DNA of 64,000 nt from Dendrolimus kikuchii (lineage: Eukaryota > Arthropoda > Insecta > Lepidoptera > Lasiocampidae): the NCBI GenBank assembly GCA_019925095.2, contig CM034394.1, forward strand, positions 24,414,272 to 24,478,271, read 5' to 3'. Both the position numbers and the translations under genes were made by a program. Below, piece by piece: positions 22,271 to 33,158 of this stretch. The number at the start of each line of letters is the position of its first letter. The stretch's first letter is position 1. The notes under the pieces are model-generated. The model did no database searches, was not told the DNA's origin, and saw only the letters and a program-made list of their open reading frames with translations.

Positions 22271-22735
22271 TGTTACGAGTAGCGAGACTCGAATTAAAAT
22301 GCCGTTGGAATTATTATAGAGTTTATTAGAACTATAGAAACACGTATAATACAGATACAAATATAACCGAACACAACAAATACAAACGTAATGCAGAAGG
22401 TCGTAATTCAATAAAACGAGCAAAGTCCGTCACTAATGGATTCGCAAATGTACACACGTCTCGCCTTGATCGTGGTTCTCGCTCGACTGCCCTCTCTCCC
22501 CATCAGGCCGTCGTTTTATATTTCACAAATACAAATGTGCCCGTATCGTAGTCGACGTAATCCGCAAAACCTGGCTAATGATTCGGCCGCAAGCGATCAT
22601 AAATGAGTATAATAAAACAATGCGCTGTTCTCTAGAAACGTATGCCAATAAATAAGTAAAGAAAAGAAGACGATCATAAAAGAATTACAATTAGTTCAAA
22701 TGTCGACAGGTAATAAAATGTGTTTTTACATATAT
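22271..22735 (-). repeat. Solo-LTR-like repeat, family I copy 4
   Basis: Starts TGTTACGAGT on +, ends near TCGACAGGTAATAAAATG. It shares the long axis with copy 3 (for example the GCCAATAAATAAGT region), indicating the same subfamily. Confidence 0.7.
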
Positions 22736-22857
22736 GCAGGTGGAATTTAGGTTAAAAGAAAAAAAGGTTTAACGTTGCAATTTAAAAACTACTTAAAGAC
22801 GAACACCGCTAGCTCTGTAACTTTATCTTAATTGTTATTATTAATGGATTAAACATT

Positions 22858-23090
22858 GAAATATAAACTAAGTAATTTTAAATGTTTTAAATTCCTTTGC
22901 CTATCCACTGCCGACAATTTGAGCTCTGATACGTATCGAAAACTTATGACACCTGCACACACTTCATCCTATTATGATAATTATTTTACAATGCAGGCTG
23001 TCAAATTTTGGAATATGCTGCCTCTTAATGTCAGAGAGGCCAAATCTTTACCAACATTTAAAAATTTACTAAAAAAATATATTATTGTAT
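22858..23090 (+). pseudogene. CR1/jockey-like LINE ORF2 C-terminal fragment
   Basis: Encodes TYRKLMTPAHTSSYYDNYFT then AVKFWNMLPLNVREAKSLPT and FKNLLKKYI, the recurrent C-terminal pattern (WN.LP..R...S...FK..L) of CR1/Rex-like LINE polymerases. It runs into a TATATAC-rich end where family A copy 6 begins. Confidence 0.8.
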
Positions 23091-23115
23091 ATGTGTATAC
23101 ATATATGACTATATA

Positions 23116-23373
23116 TATATACATACATACATAACTTCACGCCAGTTCCCTCGCGGGGTAGGCACGAACAACAGAGTGCCATTTAGGCTTATTCTTACAC
23201 ACCTCACTTGCCTCTTTGACATTCATAACTCTTGTCATGCAAGCTCGTCTGTTCTTAAGGCTCCTGACATCACCTTCTGCTAGTACACGATCAATTTGAT
23301 CATGGAAGGTGTGTCGTGGCCTTCCACGACTTCTGCATCCATCCACTTTTGCATTGTATATCTGTTTAGTCAT
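23116..23373 (-). mobile_element. Family A RTE-like LINE copy 6
   Basis: Open from the MTKQIYNAKVDG codons at 23373 to the stop at 23137. The flanks are TA-rich, so the duplication cannot be read reliably. Confidence 0.9.
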
Positions 23374-24506
23374 ATATATATTAATTTCTTAAATTATTTT
23401 GAGTATTTAATAGATAGATACATCTATTGCCTTTTTCCTGCACCACCTACATCGCCTGATTCAAATTTCTTTGATTTAGTTTGCCTGGAAGAGATCGCTT
23501 CGAGAGATAAGGCGATTAAGGCTTTGAAAGATATAGTATTGCCTAGAAAATAGCCTAGCAAGAGTTGTCGCAGATTGTATTGAGTGTAATCTAAACGAGT
23601 AAATACGTGGGTAAAACCTTAGTGATAAATAATTAGGTATAATGAACTACTTGAAATGCTTAAGTTTAAAGCTAAATCCCATTTGAGTCACACATCAAGA
23701 GCAAATTAATTGGTTAATAAAGCCGATAAAAGAATCGTAAATAACAAGCGAACCGGGTGGCGTGAGCGCGCTTGTGTTTTATGCCAGTTCGAAACTGACA
23801 GAGACGAGCGTTTCAAACGCGGCGACAAAAGGACTTCCACAAATGATCGCTGTTCGTTTAACTACCCAAATTGCCAAAGCATTAATCTATACTTACTTAT
23901 TCTTACTACTAATTTTACTATTATAACTGTGAATAGTTGGCTGGATATTTATTCCTCAATCACGCCAAAACGGCAGGACGGATTTGGATAAAATTTGGCA
24001 CAGCGATAGATAATAGTTTGGATTTAGCACTTAGTTTTCTTAATTAACGCCGCAGGCAAAACCTAGTTAATACTATAATGAAGTCAATCATAATTATGTT
24101 ATCATATTTTGTTGATAGAAGAGTTGGATTCCCTTGTTAATTTATCTTGAATCTTGAAATTTAATTTAGACTTTCCACTTCATTAAAATGCTAGGTAGCG
24201 ACTTGTAGTAGATGCAAAAAGAAAATCAACGAATTTTGGCTTTAACACACTGTACTCCTTCAATGTATGATATTGTCTTCTGCATATTCCATTGCCATAA
24301 ATGAATGAATTCTTGAAGCTTATGTATATATTAATACGTGAAGAAATTTGTACCTATTTTTACGAAAATTTCGCGGATGGAGGAGTATGAAATTTCGCAC
24401 ACTTATAGTTTATATAAAAAAGGAGTGCAGAATGTTAATGAATAAAAATATTATGCATAAAAAATACATTAAATAAATAAAAAAAGCATTACACACACTA
24501 CCACGT
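23374..24506. other. Unassigned sequence with a short repeat end
   Basis: 23945-24065 (CAGGACGGATTTGGATAAAA, then TTAACGCCGCAGGCAAAACC) looks like the end of a common insect short repeat. No coding region is recognised elsewhere. Confidence 0.4.
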
Positions 24507-24834
24507 ATCCGTGCAGGAACGGAGAAAGAATACAATTCCTGTGGCCGGCGGCCTGTCGTAAGAGGCGACAAAACAACCCACAGCCACGTGGTAGGGCATT
24601 TGCCCGACTGGATGGGTACCACCTCTGGTCTAAAGTATGTCGCCATAACAACCTTGAGTTGTGTTCCGGCATTAGTGACCAGGTTCCAGTTTCCCTTAAG
24701 AGAGCAGCAGCGCATTTGTAGCAACTTTGCTATTGCAAATGTCCATAGGCGATGGTAACCGCTTTCCATCAAGTGGGCCGTCTGCCTGTCTGCTGATCTC
24801 CTGTAATAAAAAAAAAAAAAAAAAAAAAAAAAAA
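24507..24834 (+). mobile_element. Family B element with 27-nt poly(A)
   Basis: Complete head ATCCGTGCAGGAACGG and an uninterrupted run of 27 A at 24808-24834, the longest here, suggesting a recent insertion. CACGTA occurs at both edges and may be a short target duplication. Confidence 0.92.
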
Positions 24835-25446
24835 CACGTATTTGACACACACACACATATATACTCTTTTGTTTATTGTTCAAGTCAAATTAACAGTGTA
24901 GTGTGTGTAGATTATAGAAGTATAGTCATTGACAATAGAACCTTAATAATGTTCAAACTTATAATTTAAATCAATTATTATGGTCGAGTTTCGACCACGG
25001 GCGACTACTAGTACCAAGAATAGCGTACGTTTTTAAAAACGTTCGTCTGCGCTATTAAATAAGTTGGTATATTGACCCCTTTTGCTGTTTGTTATACTTT
25101 TTAAAACAAGGAGGCTTTTGTTTAATAAATCACGGTAATGAGCGTTGTTAGGTGTAGACGCGTCTTTGTTAATCGAAAATGGAATTTTTTGGTCCCTTCA
25201 AGGCTATACAGTTCAAAGAGTAATTGTTACATTCTTTAAATATAACTAATATTTCCTCACTCTATATTTTATAGAGAAAATAGGGCGTAACCCGCAGCTC
25301 TACACACGTGAATATCTGAACCGTACACTTAAGAACTTCAGTTTATTTTTTATTTTTTTTAATAAGAAGTAGCTTGGAAAGTAAGTAGCGTATACTCGTT
25401 TCGTAGGCCAAGACTCACTTTGGTTCGCTGAGCCCTTGAAAGCTGT
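24835..25446. other. Unassigned AT-rich sequence
   Basis: Begins with a short CA repeat (24845-24860). 25385-25440 contains GGCCAAGACTCACTTTGG, similar to the RTE-type 3' region at 49165-49185, so a small LINE end may be present. Confidence 0.4.
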
Positions 25447-25610
25447 CATAAGTCTTGCCGCTTCTTCTCCTTAACAGAAATAACAAGTTACGAAGCGGTG
25501 TACATAGAAAAGGAAGTAAATTTAAATTTTAACTTATATGTTTGTATGACCTTCAAAAAGTGTTCTCCAGTGGAACTTATTTTGAATAAAAAATTTTGAA
25601 CTTGAATTAA
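25447..25610 (+). repeat. Family E dispersed repeat, copy 1
   Basis: Contains GAAGCGGTGTACATAG, the ATGACCTTCAAAAAGTGTTC block and CCAGTGGAACTTATTTTGAA. The reverse complement occurs at 42392 and 43235. It ends TTGAACTTGAATT, the complement of the CAAATTCAAATTC runs in other copies. Confidence 0.75.
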
Positions 25611-25732
25611 AGTAAGTCAGTGGGATGCGGCTTGTCGTCATTTTCGTATTCTAAATGATAAAGTATTTTCTTAAGTATTCGCAACTAGTAAACATAATAT
25701 ATAAAATATTAAATCTTAACCGATCTTCGCCG

Positions 25733-25993
25733 GCAGTGGGGCCTAGGGTCCAGGCTACCGGTGGTTAAGGCTCCAGACACAGGAATCTCCTCACAATGCG
25801 GGCCGTGTCCAACAGAGCTGCCTTCTGCATCCGACCCTTCAACCAGATACCAAGCGAGAGCCTTTCAAGGTGGCGGTCAAGGCTCTTCGCTATTAGTCCA
25901 TTCAGTGACACCACTATCGGTACTATGATTGTAGAGTCCAGGTTGCCACATAGCGGTAACCTCGTGAGCAAGATCAATATACTTTATTTGTTT
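25733..25993 (-). pseudogene. LINE reverse transcriptase C-terminal fragment
   Basis: Minus-strand frame contains QIKYIDLAHEVTAMW, then TIIVPIVVSLNGLIAKSL and KAALLDTARIVRRFL before its stop. This matches the KY.DL..E..R.W....VPV.IGA.G...K pattern at the end of many LINE polymerases (recalled). One frame change near 25950 breaks it. Confidence 0.7.
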
Positions 25994-26108
25994 GACAAGA
26001 CTTATGAACGTCAAAGAAGCAAGTGAGGTGTAAGAATAAGCCTGAATGGCGCTCTGTTGTTCGTGCCTACCCCGCAAGGGAACTGGCGTGAAGTTATGTA
26101 TGTATGTA
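25994..26108 (+). mobile_element. Family A RTE-like LINE copy 7 (115-bp stub)
   Basis: Only the last coding stretch (MNVKEASEV region, one base deleted) and the TATG tail remain. Confidence 0.87.
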
Positions 26109-26235
26109 AAATATTATTTTTTTTAAAATTAAAATATACAACTAATATAAGCTATAGCTTAAAAAAATCAAATGGACAAGTTTGCGATGGGCTAAATAAA
26201 AACTTTAATATATTACATTGGAATTATATACTACA

Positions 26236-26464
26236 CTAGCTGTGCCCGCGACGTCGTCCGCGTGGAATTTGTTTTCAAAACCCCCCGATTTTGAATCATT
26301 CTTCATAGATGCTCCGCTCCTATTGGTCTTAGCGTGATGGTATATACCCTATAATCTTCCTCGATAAATGGGCTTTCTGACACTGTAAGAATTTTTCAAA
26401 TCAGATCCGTAGTTCCTGAGATTAGCGCGTTCAAACAAACAAACTCTTCATCTTTATATATTAG
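26236..26464 (+). mobile_element. Family M short element
   Basis: Begins ACTAGCTGTGCCCGCGACGT, contains TTTTTCAAATCAGATCCGTA and ends ACTCTTCATCTTTATATATT. A family D copy begins directly at its 3' end. Confidence 0.75.
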
Positions 26465-26465
26465 T

Positions 26466-26672
26466 ACTAGCTGTCCCGGCAGACGTTGTTCTGCCCTGAA
26501 GAAATAAAATTTAGAACCCGATTGCAGCGCCACCTACCGGGTCCAAACGTAAGCTATCCTATCTTTCAAGTCGGATCAAACTGCACACGGTAGTGCAAAT
26601 TTGATTAAAATCTGTCAAGTAGTTTAGGAGTCCATCGCGGACAAACAACGTGACACGTAATTTATATACATT
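26466..26672 (+). mobile_element. Family D element, copy 3
   Basis: Begins ACTAGCTGTCCCGGCAGACG and ends near ACACGTAATTTATATAC. Joined head-to-tail to a family M element with no spacer. Confidence 0.8.
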
Positions 26673-27338
26673 AAGATAAGATATTATTATGTACAATACT
26701 TTCTTTGCCTTGTCGCTTGAAGCGATCTCCTACAGTCAATCTAAATTAAAGTAGCCGTACGTGGTAAATACTGGGTTTATCATTATACCGCAAGAAAGAG
26801 GATTTCCAAGTAAATAAAATAATTACATAGCGTAGTACATAAATGAGCCTAGGACTTATGCAAATCAGCTAGAAAGTATTTAGCGAGCGTTATCTCTGTG
26901 ATGGATAGGGGGCGCCACCGACACGCGACCCTAACCGCCTTTAAATATGCATAGTGCTGTGTTTAGATAAATATAACTTAAGCTTTTCCTATTTGACCTA
27001 ATAGAAAGTAATAATACGTACATAAACACTTTAACAATACTGAGAAAAATAAAATAAATGCATCAATATCAGTGCTAAAATTGGACCCAGACTCAGCGTA
27101 ATGCTAGCCGCTGAGACCAGCGCTGTTCTTCCGCCTGGTTCACCCAATAGACCATACAGACGGAGTCACGGAGGACAATTAAATAATTAATAATATAAAA
27201 CGTGTTCAGTTAGAATAATTTTATAAAAATAGTAATAATAAACATATATACATAGACTTGTATAAAGTTATTTATAGTGAAAGAGATACGTGAAAGAACA
27301 AAAACAAGCAAATAAACATAAACAATTATTGTAAAATG
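26673..27338. other. Unassigned sequence
   Basis: No coding region or clear repeat. Confidence 0.4.
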
Positions 27339-27643
27339 TTTTTTTTTTAATTGCAGGAGATCAGACGGCCCACTGTTCTTCCGCCTAACGGAAAGCGGTT
27401 ACCATACAACACAAATAATATGGACACCGTTTGCAACACCAAATAATAATTAACCCCATATTCTAGACCCCCAAATGCTCACCCCAATGCTGCTCTCTTA
27501 AGGGAGACTAGAACCTGGTCACTAATGCCGGAACACAACGCAAGGCCGGTTAGTGGCGACATACTTTAAACCAGGGGCCTCTACGTGTTGGCCTGCCATG
27601 ACCCCACGCAAGGGACATACAAATGCCCTACCACCTGGCAATG
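27339..27643 (-). mobile_element. Family B element, degenerate
   Basis: Recognisable tail, body and GGGCATTTG block, but with a duplicated, rearranged middle and a diverged GCCATGACCCCACGC segment in place of the usual one. Clearly older than its neighbours. Confidence 0.75.
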
Positions 27644-27745
27644 AGAGTATGATGAATAAGAAAAATGGTTCATATGGAAAGAATGCTGATGTAGAATGTC
27701 TTAAACAGTTACAATGCGTTTTGGTGTTCACAAAGGAATTTCTTT

Positions 27746-27853
27746 AGTGTACTAGCAGAAGGACCCTAAAGACTGGCACCGATGAGGTGCGTTTCTGGCG
27801 CTCTAGGTGCCTACCCCGCAAGGGTACTGGCGTGAAGTTATGTATGTATGTAT
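27746..27853 (+). mobile_element. Family A RTE-like LINE copy 8, degenerate stub
   Basis: TGTACTAGCAGAAGG, a scrambled middle, then GCCTACCCCGCAAGGGTACT and the TATG tail. About half of the expected sequence is deleted. Confidence 0.7.
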
Positions 27854-28036
27854 AGATATATATATCATATTAGTAAAATGGTCATATAGCGCTTGTATCA
27901 TGTCAGTTACATGCGTTTTGCTGTTCACAAAGGAATTTCTTTAGTGTGACCCTAGAGTGACACCGATGAGGCGTTTCTTATAGGTGGAGGAATGTTATTC
28001 CAGCACTTTGATGCTGCATACGGCAGTCGTAACTAA

Positions 28037-28138
28037 ATATGCATTAAATCTGAAAACTGTCTAAATAGCGTATGCTTTCCGGTCAGGATACGAACTCACG
28101 CCCTTTGAGCTTGGGATGCGGCTGCGCTAACCACTGAA
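28037..28138 (-). mobile_element. Family G tRNA-derived SINE, 5' part
   Basis: Reverse-complement head with a B-box-like segment at 28090-28105 and the downstream AAACTGTCTAAATAGCGTA region. The 3' body is missing. Confidence 0.6.
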
Positions 28139-28379
28139 TTTAAAGCATCTTGTAATAAATTAGATACTATCAAAAACTAATTTGAAAAAAAAAATACAAT
28201 TATAATACACCATTCCAAGGTAATAAAGTATCTCAATAAAAGGCAAACTTTTTATCAAAACGCAAAAATGAAATTTCTTCATCAAAATTCCCCCCAACAT
28301 TAACATAGATAAAGCGAATAACGAAACGGTCTGAAACTCCGCGAAACGCAACAAAAGTTCGCGAAACTCGGCAAGATAA

Positions 28380-28698
28380 CGACAAAACGGGCCGTGTAAA
28401 ATTTTCACAGCACCGACGCCGGGCGGGCGGTAGTCTGCCCACAGACGTGACGCTGGGCGGCCGCCTCGAAAGCCTTCCATTCGCCGCTTTCGCAAAAAAA
28501 CATAAGCCAACATATAAAAACCACGTGGTGTTGTGATTGGTCATTTCGAATCGACGTTCGAATTTTTGACAGCGATTTGTTGAACTTTTGACGTTCGACA
28601 GCTGACTTTGACGTTTGTAGTGTTTTTTTTATTTTAGTAATTTAGGCAAAGGTTGTGAATTTAGTGTTTGTGTGTAGTTTACTGTGTTTTATTCTTAG
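28380..28698 (+). promoter_or_regulatory. Candidate host promoter and non-coding first exon
   Basis: A CpG-rich patch (28400-28495) in AT-rich DNA is followed by a reverse CCAAT box (GATTGG near 28537) and clustered TTTGACAGC/TTGACGTT words (28565-28620). An apparently untranslated stretch then ends exactly in TTCTTAG|GTAAGT with the splice junction after 28698. No repeat family covers the segment. The downstream exon is not identified, so this may instead be an LTR or chance. Confidence 0.4.
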
Positions 28699-29048
28699 GT
28701 AAGTTGTTTTATATTTATATAGTAATAGTGCCTACACGTAACATGGCTAGTGTATATTTCGAATGCGTATTCCGCGAAATCTTTCGTATTTTGCGAGATA
28801 AAAGTATTCTATTTACACTCCCGTTCTTGAAAGTGATAATTATCAAATAGAGTCATAATCTTCTACTATTAAGACTGAAAAGAGAACAAACAAGCATACG
28901 TACGAACTTGTTTTTATACATTATAATTATTATGAATAATTTTAAAGCAACTGTGAAATATCAGTAAAGTAGATTAAACGATATTAAGGATGTTTAAAAT
29001 ATTTTTATTGTCTAAAATAAGGATACTTTGTTTTTTTTTTTAATGTAT
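28699..29048. other. Unassigned; possible intron start
   Basis: Follows the candidate 5' splice site. A 35-codon frame from ATG at 28743 shows no recognised motif. Confidence 0.3.
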
Positions 29049-29245
29049 TAGCGGCCCGTCCCGGCTTCGCACGTGTGGATGTATATATTTTTAATCATTT
29101 TGGGATAAACGTATAAATATAGACTATATCACTCAGGAATAATTTAGCATTCTAATGGTCAAAGAATTTTTGAAATCGGTCCAGTAGTTTTTAAGTTTAT
29201 TCGTTACAAACATACAAATCTTTCCTGTTTATAATATTAGTTTTA
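29049..29245 (+). mobile_element. Family M short element
   Basis: Begins TTAGCGGCCCGTCCCGGCTT and ends ACAAATCTTTCCTGTTTATAA. Matches 15960-16080 over its 3' half. Confidence 0.75.
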
Positions 29246-29773
29246 GTTTTTATTTTAAATTATTATAAAATTACAGTCACTTCTTAAATTTTTAATACTG
29301 AGTACCATCTCATTTAAATCTTATTTCAATAGATTTATTACAGAAAGGTTTAATATACTATAGCAGTTTCTCTTTGGTAACGATATGAGAAATTTGGCGG
29401 GAAAACTATTTAGACACGCATAATAATTTATGAACAAACATGTAATATTTTCTTAAGTTTTCGCGACTAGTATAAATAATAAAACTACAATTTAACTTTT
29501 GATTTATTTGATTTTTATTATTCCGACGTTTCGGCCACTTTTCAGTAGCCGTGGTCACGGAAGACAAAGATGTAAAGTGTCAAAAAGTATTGTTAAAGTT
29601 TTATTTAGCCTACCGCCAACTTGTTCATTTTAATTTTGTTTATGGTCATTATTTACTCTATGGGAGCCTAATATAATTTATCACCGCTTCGCAACATGTT
29701 GTGGCTTGAATAGATGAAGCGGCGCAAGAAACTCTTCAGCAAACATGTCTAGCTTTAATCATTTTGTATAATA
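29246..29773. repeat. Mixed short repeat pieces
   Basis: 29455-29580 contains CGCGACTAGT and CCGACGTTTCGGCCACTTTT, the reverse complement of 42635-42735. 29665-29750 resembles the family E end (CACCGCTTCGCAAC). Fragments only. Confidence 0.55.
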
Positions 29774-30168
29774 CTAGCTGTCCCGACAGACGTTGTCCTG
29801 CCCTGGAAAAATAAAAATCTAGGACCCGATCTCAGCGCCACCTACCGGTTCCAATTGTGAGTCTAAAACATCCGGGGACCCACTCAAACACACATAAAAT
29901 ATTTCATCAAAATCGGTAGGCCACGACACACCTTCCATGATCAAATTGATCGTGTCTTAGCAGAAGGTGATGTCAGGAGCCCTAAGACCAGACGAGCGTG
30001 CATGACAAGAGTTATGAATGTCAAAGAAGGAAGTGAGGTGTGTAAGAATAAGCCTAAATGGCGCTCTGTTGTCCGTGCCTACCCCGCAAGGGAACTGGAG
30101 TGAAGTTATGTATGTATGTATTAAAATCTGTAAAGTCGTTCATCTTCGATTCATTTTTATATATAAGT
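29774..30168 (+). mobile_element. Family D element, copy 4, interrupted by family A
   Basis: The left part runs to ATCAAAATCGGTA at 29920; the right part resumes at 30122 and ends ATTTTTATATATAAGTA. The interruption is a family A LINE fragment, giving a clear relative age. Confidence 0.8.
29921..30121 (+). mobile_element. Family A RTE-like LINE copy 9 (inside family D)
   Basis: Truncated at the GRPRHTFHDQ codons; TATG tail. TCAAAATCGGTA and TTAAAATCTGTA at the edges may be a target duplication with two differences. Confidence 0.87.
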
Positions 30169-30754
30169 ATTAAGAAGATTAAAATGGGTAAAAGGTAAAA
30201 TATCATAGTCCGTTTAAAAATCAATATAATTTGATAAAAAATTTGTCTCGTCTGGGTATCAGATGGGTGAAGGTAGATCTTCAGCATCTCTTAGACTATA
30301 CGAAAAGCTGAAAATATAAAGCAATAGAATAGGTGAATTCGTAAACAGAAATAACACCGGCTGTCCAATCCGCATCGTGCATGCAAAGTGATCTTAATAA
30401 GCGTATATTTACATCGTGATATATGCTCAAATGTAGCAATATGTGCCACTCCAGCATGGCAATATGCCCAAAGTCGCACGGAAATATGCCCCCAAAGGCT
30501 CAGGAATAAGGGACATCGTTCCAAACGGAACTGCAATGAATCACACTGTTTGATTTACGCTCTGTTACGATTTTAACTTGCGTTCATTTGCAACTGATGT
30601 TTGCTATACTTTTTACGAGTTACGGTCAAGCGTGAGTCGTAAATTAGAGTGGCGCGTTAAATTATTTCGTTCGGAAACTCCCGTAAAAACTTCTTGAGGA
30701 GGCTGTCCAAATAGGACCCGGGAAATTTCGGGACCAAATTTAAATTCGTCACTA
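30169..30754. other. Unassigned sequence
   Basis: No feature recognised; a mild CA/TG-rich part at 30400-30540 only. Confidence 0.4.
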
Positions 30755-31130
30755 CACTAGCTACGCTTGGCCTTAGGAGAGACTTCGCTTCTCTCTGCGT
30801 ATTCTACCGACTGTATAACGGGAAGTGTTCCGAAGAACTGTTTAGAATGGTGCCTTCGTCCTCTTTCTACCATCGCACTACTCGCCATCGACGGTTCTGT
30901 AGAACGTTTCTCTTACGTACCGTTGGGATTTGGAACAAGCTCCCAGCCGAGGTTTTCCCGCAGCGCTACGATATGGAGTTTTTCAAAAAGGGTGTCATAA
31001 AATTTCTTCGTGGCCCGCAGCGCGTTGGTAACATCTCCGGTGTTGCAAACGTTCATAGGCGACGGTAACCACTTTCCATCAGTTGGGCCGTCAGCCTGTC
31101 TGCTGTACTCCAGCTATAAAAAAAAACACT
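30755..31130 (+). pseudogene. LINE ORF2 C-terminus plus 3' tail (likely partner of family B)
   Basis: Encodes RRDFASLCVFYRLYNGKCSE, then FYHRTTRHRRFCRTFLLRTV and IWNKLPAEVFP..YD, the standard C-terminal pattern (SLCVFYRLYNG...R.SF..RT..LWN.LP) of an arthropod LINE, with frame changes. The reading runs straight into GVANVHRRR and the stop. The 3' tail (GGTGTTGCAAACGTTCATAG ... CTGTCTGCTG ... poly A) is the same tail as in family B. The 5' part is lost. Confidence 0.85.
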
Positions 31131-31587
31131 GCTGTTCTCAGATGTAAGAATGGTCCTGGTCTTAGTGGCCAGCATTAGGACTAGTTTTAAGAGATGAAGA
31201 CAGATAGTAGGTTGTTTGGGTTGATTCTGGTTTGATGGAGGCTGGAACTGGAAATAAGCGCTGTATTAGCTCCTAACACAGCATAATGCTGAGTTTCCAG
31301 CCTCATTGCTGTGAATTTTATGTACGTACGTTTCTTAAACTGTATCTAGTTATTAGTAAAAGCCTTGTATTTTATGCGTGTGAATTTATTTGCGACAGTA
31401 AATATTTTTCTTTCTTTCTCTCTTTCTTATAACTTTCCTTTATTTTATTTTTCCCAGTATTGTTAAAGAATGTATTTGTACTGTTGAAAATATTTCTTTC
31501 AAATTCAAAATTTGTACACACTCAGTTAATTAAGCAACCGTTATATTTTAGTTCAAAATAATGCCCGAAATATATATAGGACCGCCA
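31131..31587. other. Unassigned sequence
   Basis: A CTTTCTTT-type pyrimidine run at 31408-31440; otherwise nothing visible. Confidence 0.4.
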
Positions 31588-31840
31588 TGGTGGATTAACG
31601 TCATCGTAGCCGTGTCTTTTTTGAATGTTGTGGATTCGAATCCTGATCGGGGAAGCAAGTAAACTTAGGCAGTTTTTGTGCCCTAATACGCTTATTGTTA
31701 CAATTATCAAGTTGACGTTTAAACAAAATATTGTGGTGAAACCTGCACGTCGAGATAAGTCACGGTTTGAAACCTAATAGCCCGCCTTGGACAAGCATAT
31801 CAGGTATACCGTTACTTCCTTAAGAATATGACGCCGATGA
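31588..31840 (+). mobile_element. Family G tRNA-derived SINE, diverged
   Basis: B-box-like GGATTCGAATCCTG near 31631 and body words TTAGGCAGTTTTTGTGCCCT and CCTGCACGTCGAGATAA. A-box region diverged (GGTGGATTAACG). Confidence 0.7.
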
Positions 31841-31851
31841 TATTATTAATC

Positions 31852-32132
31852 CTTTTTTTTATTACTGGAGTACAGCAGAGAGGCTGACGGCTCAACTGTG
31901 ATGGAAAGTGGTTTGCCTAGAAACATTTGCAGCTTGTACTCGTAGATGGGACTGAAACCTGGCCACTAATTCTGGAACACGACTCAAGGTTGTTATGGCG
32001 GCATGTTAGGGGTGGTATCCATCCAGACGGGCACAAACCCTATACCAACTGGCTGTAGGTCGTTTTATCGCCTCTTACGATAGGCCGCCTGGCCGCAGAA
32101 ATTGGAAGTGTTTCTTTGTTCCTGCCCGGATA
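31852..32132 (-). mobile_element. Family B element, diverged full-length
   Basis: Head CCGGGCAGGAAC near 32130, T-run at 31852-31860. Differs from other copies at many sites (CAGAGAGGCTGACGGCTC), so likely an older subfamily. Confidence 0.82.
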
Positions 32133-32330
32133 AATACAAATTCATAAGACTCTTTCTATAAGCCGCGCGCAGAAGGTTTGCCGATGACTACTTACTATTA
32201 TTGTATATACCTACTTATGTAAAGTATATAAAATAGTAAATTTATTGCAACAACTATTTATGTAACCTTTTTTGTCAACCCTACTGACCATCGACGCGTG
32301 ACATCATGAGGCTATCCGCAAACCGGTTCC

Positions 32331-32562
32331 CGGTGGTAGGGCATTTGCTCGACTGGATGGCTACCAACCCTGGTCTAAAGTATGTCGCCATAACAACCTT
32401 GAGTTGTGTTCCGGCATTAGTGATCAGGCCCCAGTCTCCCTTAAGAGAGTAGCAGCGCATTTATAGCACCTTTGGTGTTGCAAACGTCCATAGGCGGTGG
32501 TAACCGCGTTCCATCAAGTGGGCCGTCTGCCTGTCTGCTGATCTCCTGCAATAAAAAAAAAC
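32331..32562 (+). mobile_element. Family B element, 5'-truncated
   Basis: Starts at CGGTGGTAGGGCATTTG and ends TGCAATAAAAAAAAA. Apart from truncation it is close to consensus. Confidence 0.88.
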
Positions 32563-32619
32563 CTTCTACGCACGGGTAGTAGTTTTAGGTAACAGAAGTT
32601 ACAAACACTGTACTTTTGA

Positions 32620-32755
32620 ACAAGTCGCTAGGTATCGCATCAATCGTTCTTGGGCAAGCGTGGTAAGTATACAAGTACCATCCGTTTTCCCTAAAGTAAG
32701 CAGATTAGAGCCCAGCAGTGGGATGTTTATGACCAGCTATTATTATAACTTCCTT
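32620..32755 (+). mobile_element. Family G SINE, 3' part
   Basis: Carries AGCGTGGTAAGTATAC, TCCGTTTTCCCTAAAGTAAG and GAGCCCAGCAGTGGGATGTT, the 3' half of family G. Confidence 0.65.
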
Positions 32756-33158
32756 TTTACACCATCTCTCCTTAACAGACTAACAGACTTATTTAAGTAA
32801 CATTACGGCATGTTTCGTATTCCCTTTTTCTGGTATTCCGCCATAAATTATGGCAATAAATTTCTCTGGGACATATACCGCTTTCCCGGGGATTAATTAA
32901 ACCATAAATGTGCGAGTCGAGCTTATACGTTTATTAATGAAGTACAAGTGGGTGTATTTTGAAGAGCTTGATCGATTTGAGTGATGGCTGCCCTAGTGTT
33001 CCAGCAGCAAAAGTTCCAAGTTCGACTCCTCGTAGGATATATTTCGTACTTTCGAGACTTTGCTCTGGTGTGGAATTATTAAGGTTTGTATGGTATAATT
33101 ATATTATGCTACCTGCAATATACAATAGAAGTCGTGGTATCATGAATTATATATATTA
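32756..33158. other. Unassigned sequence
   Basis: No coding region or repeat recognised. Confidence 0.4.
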
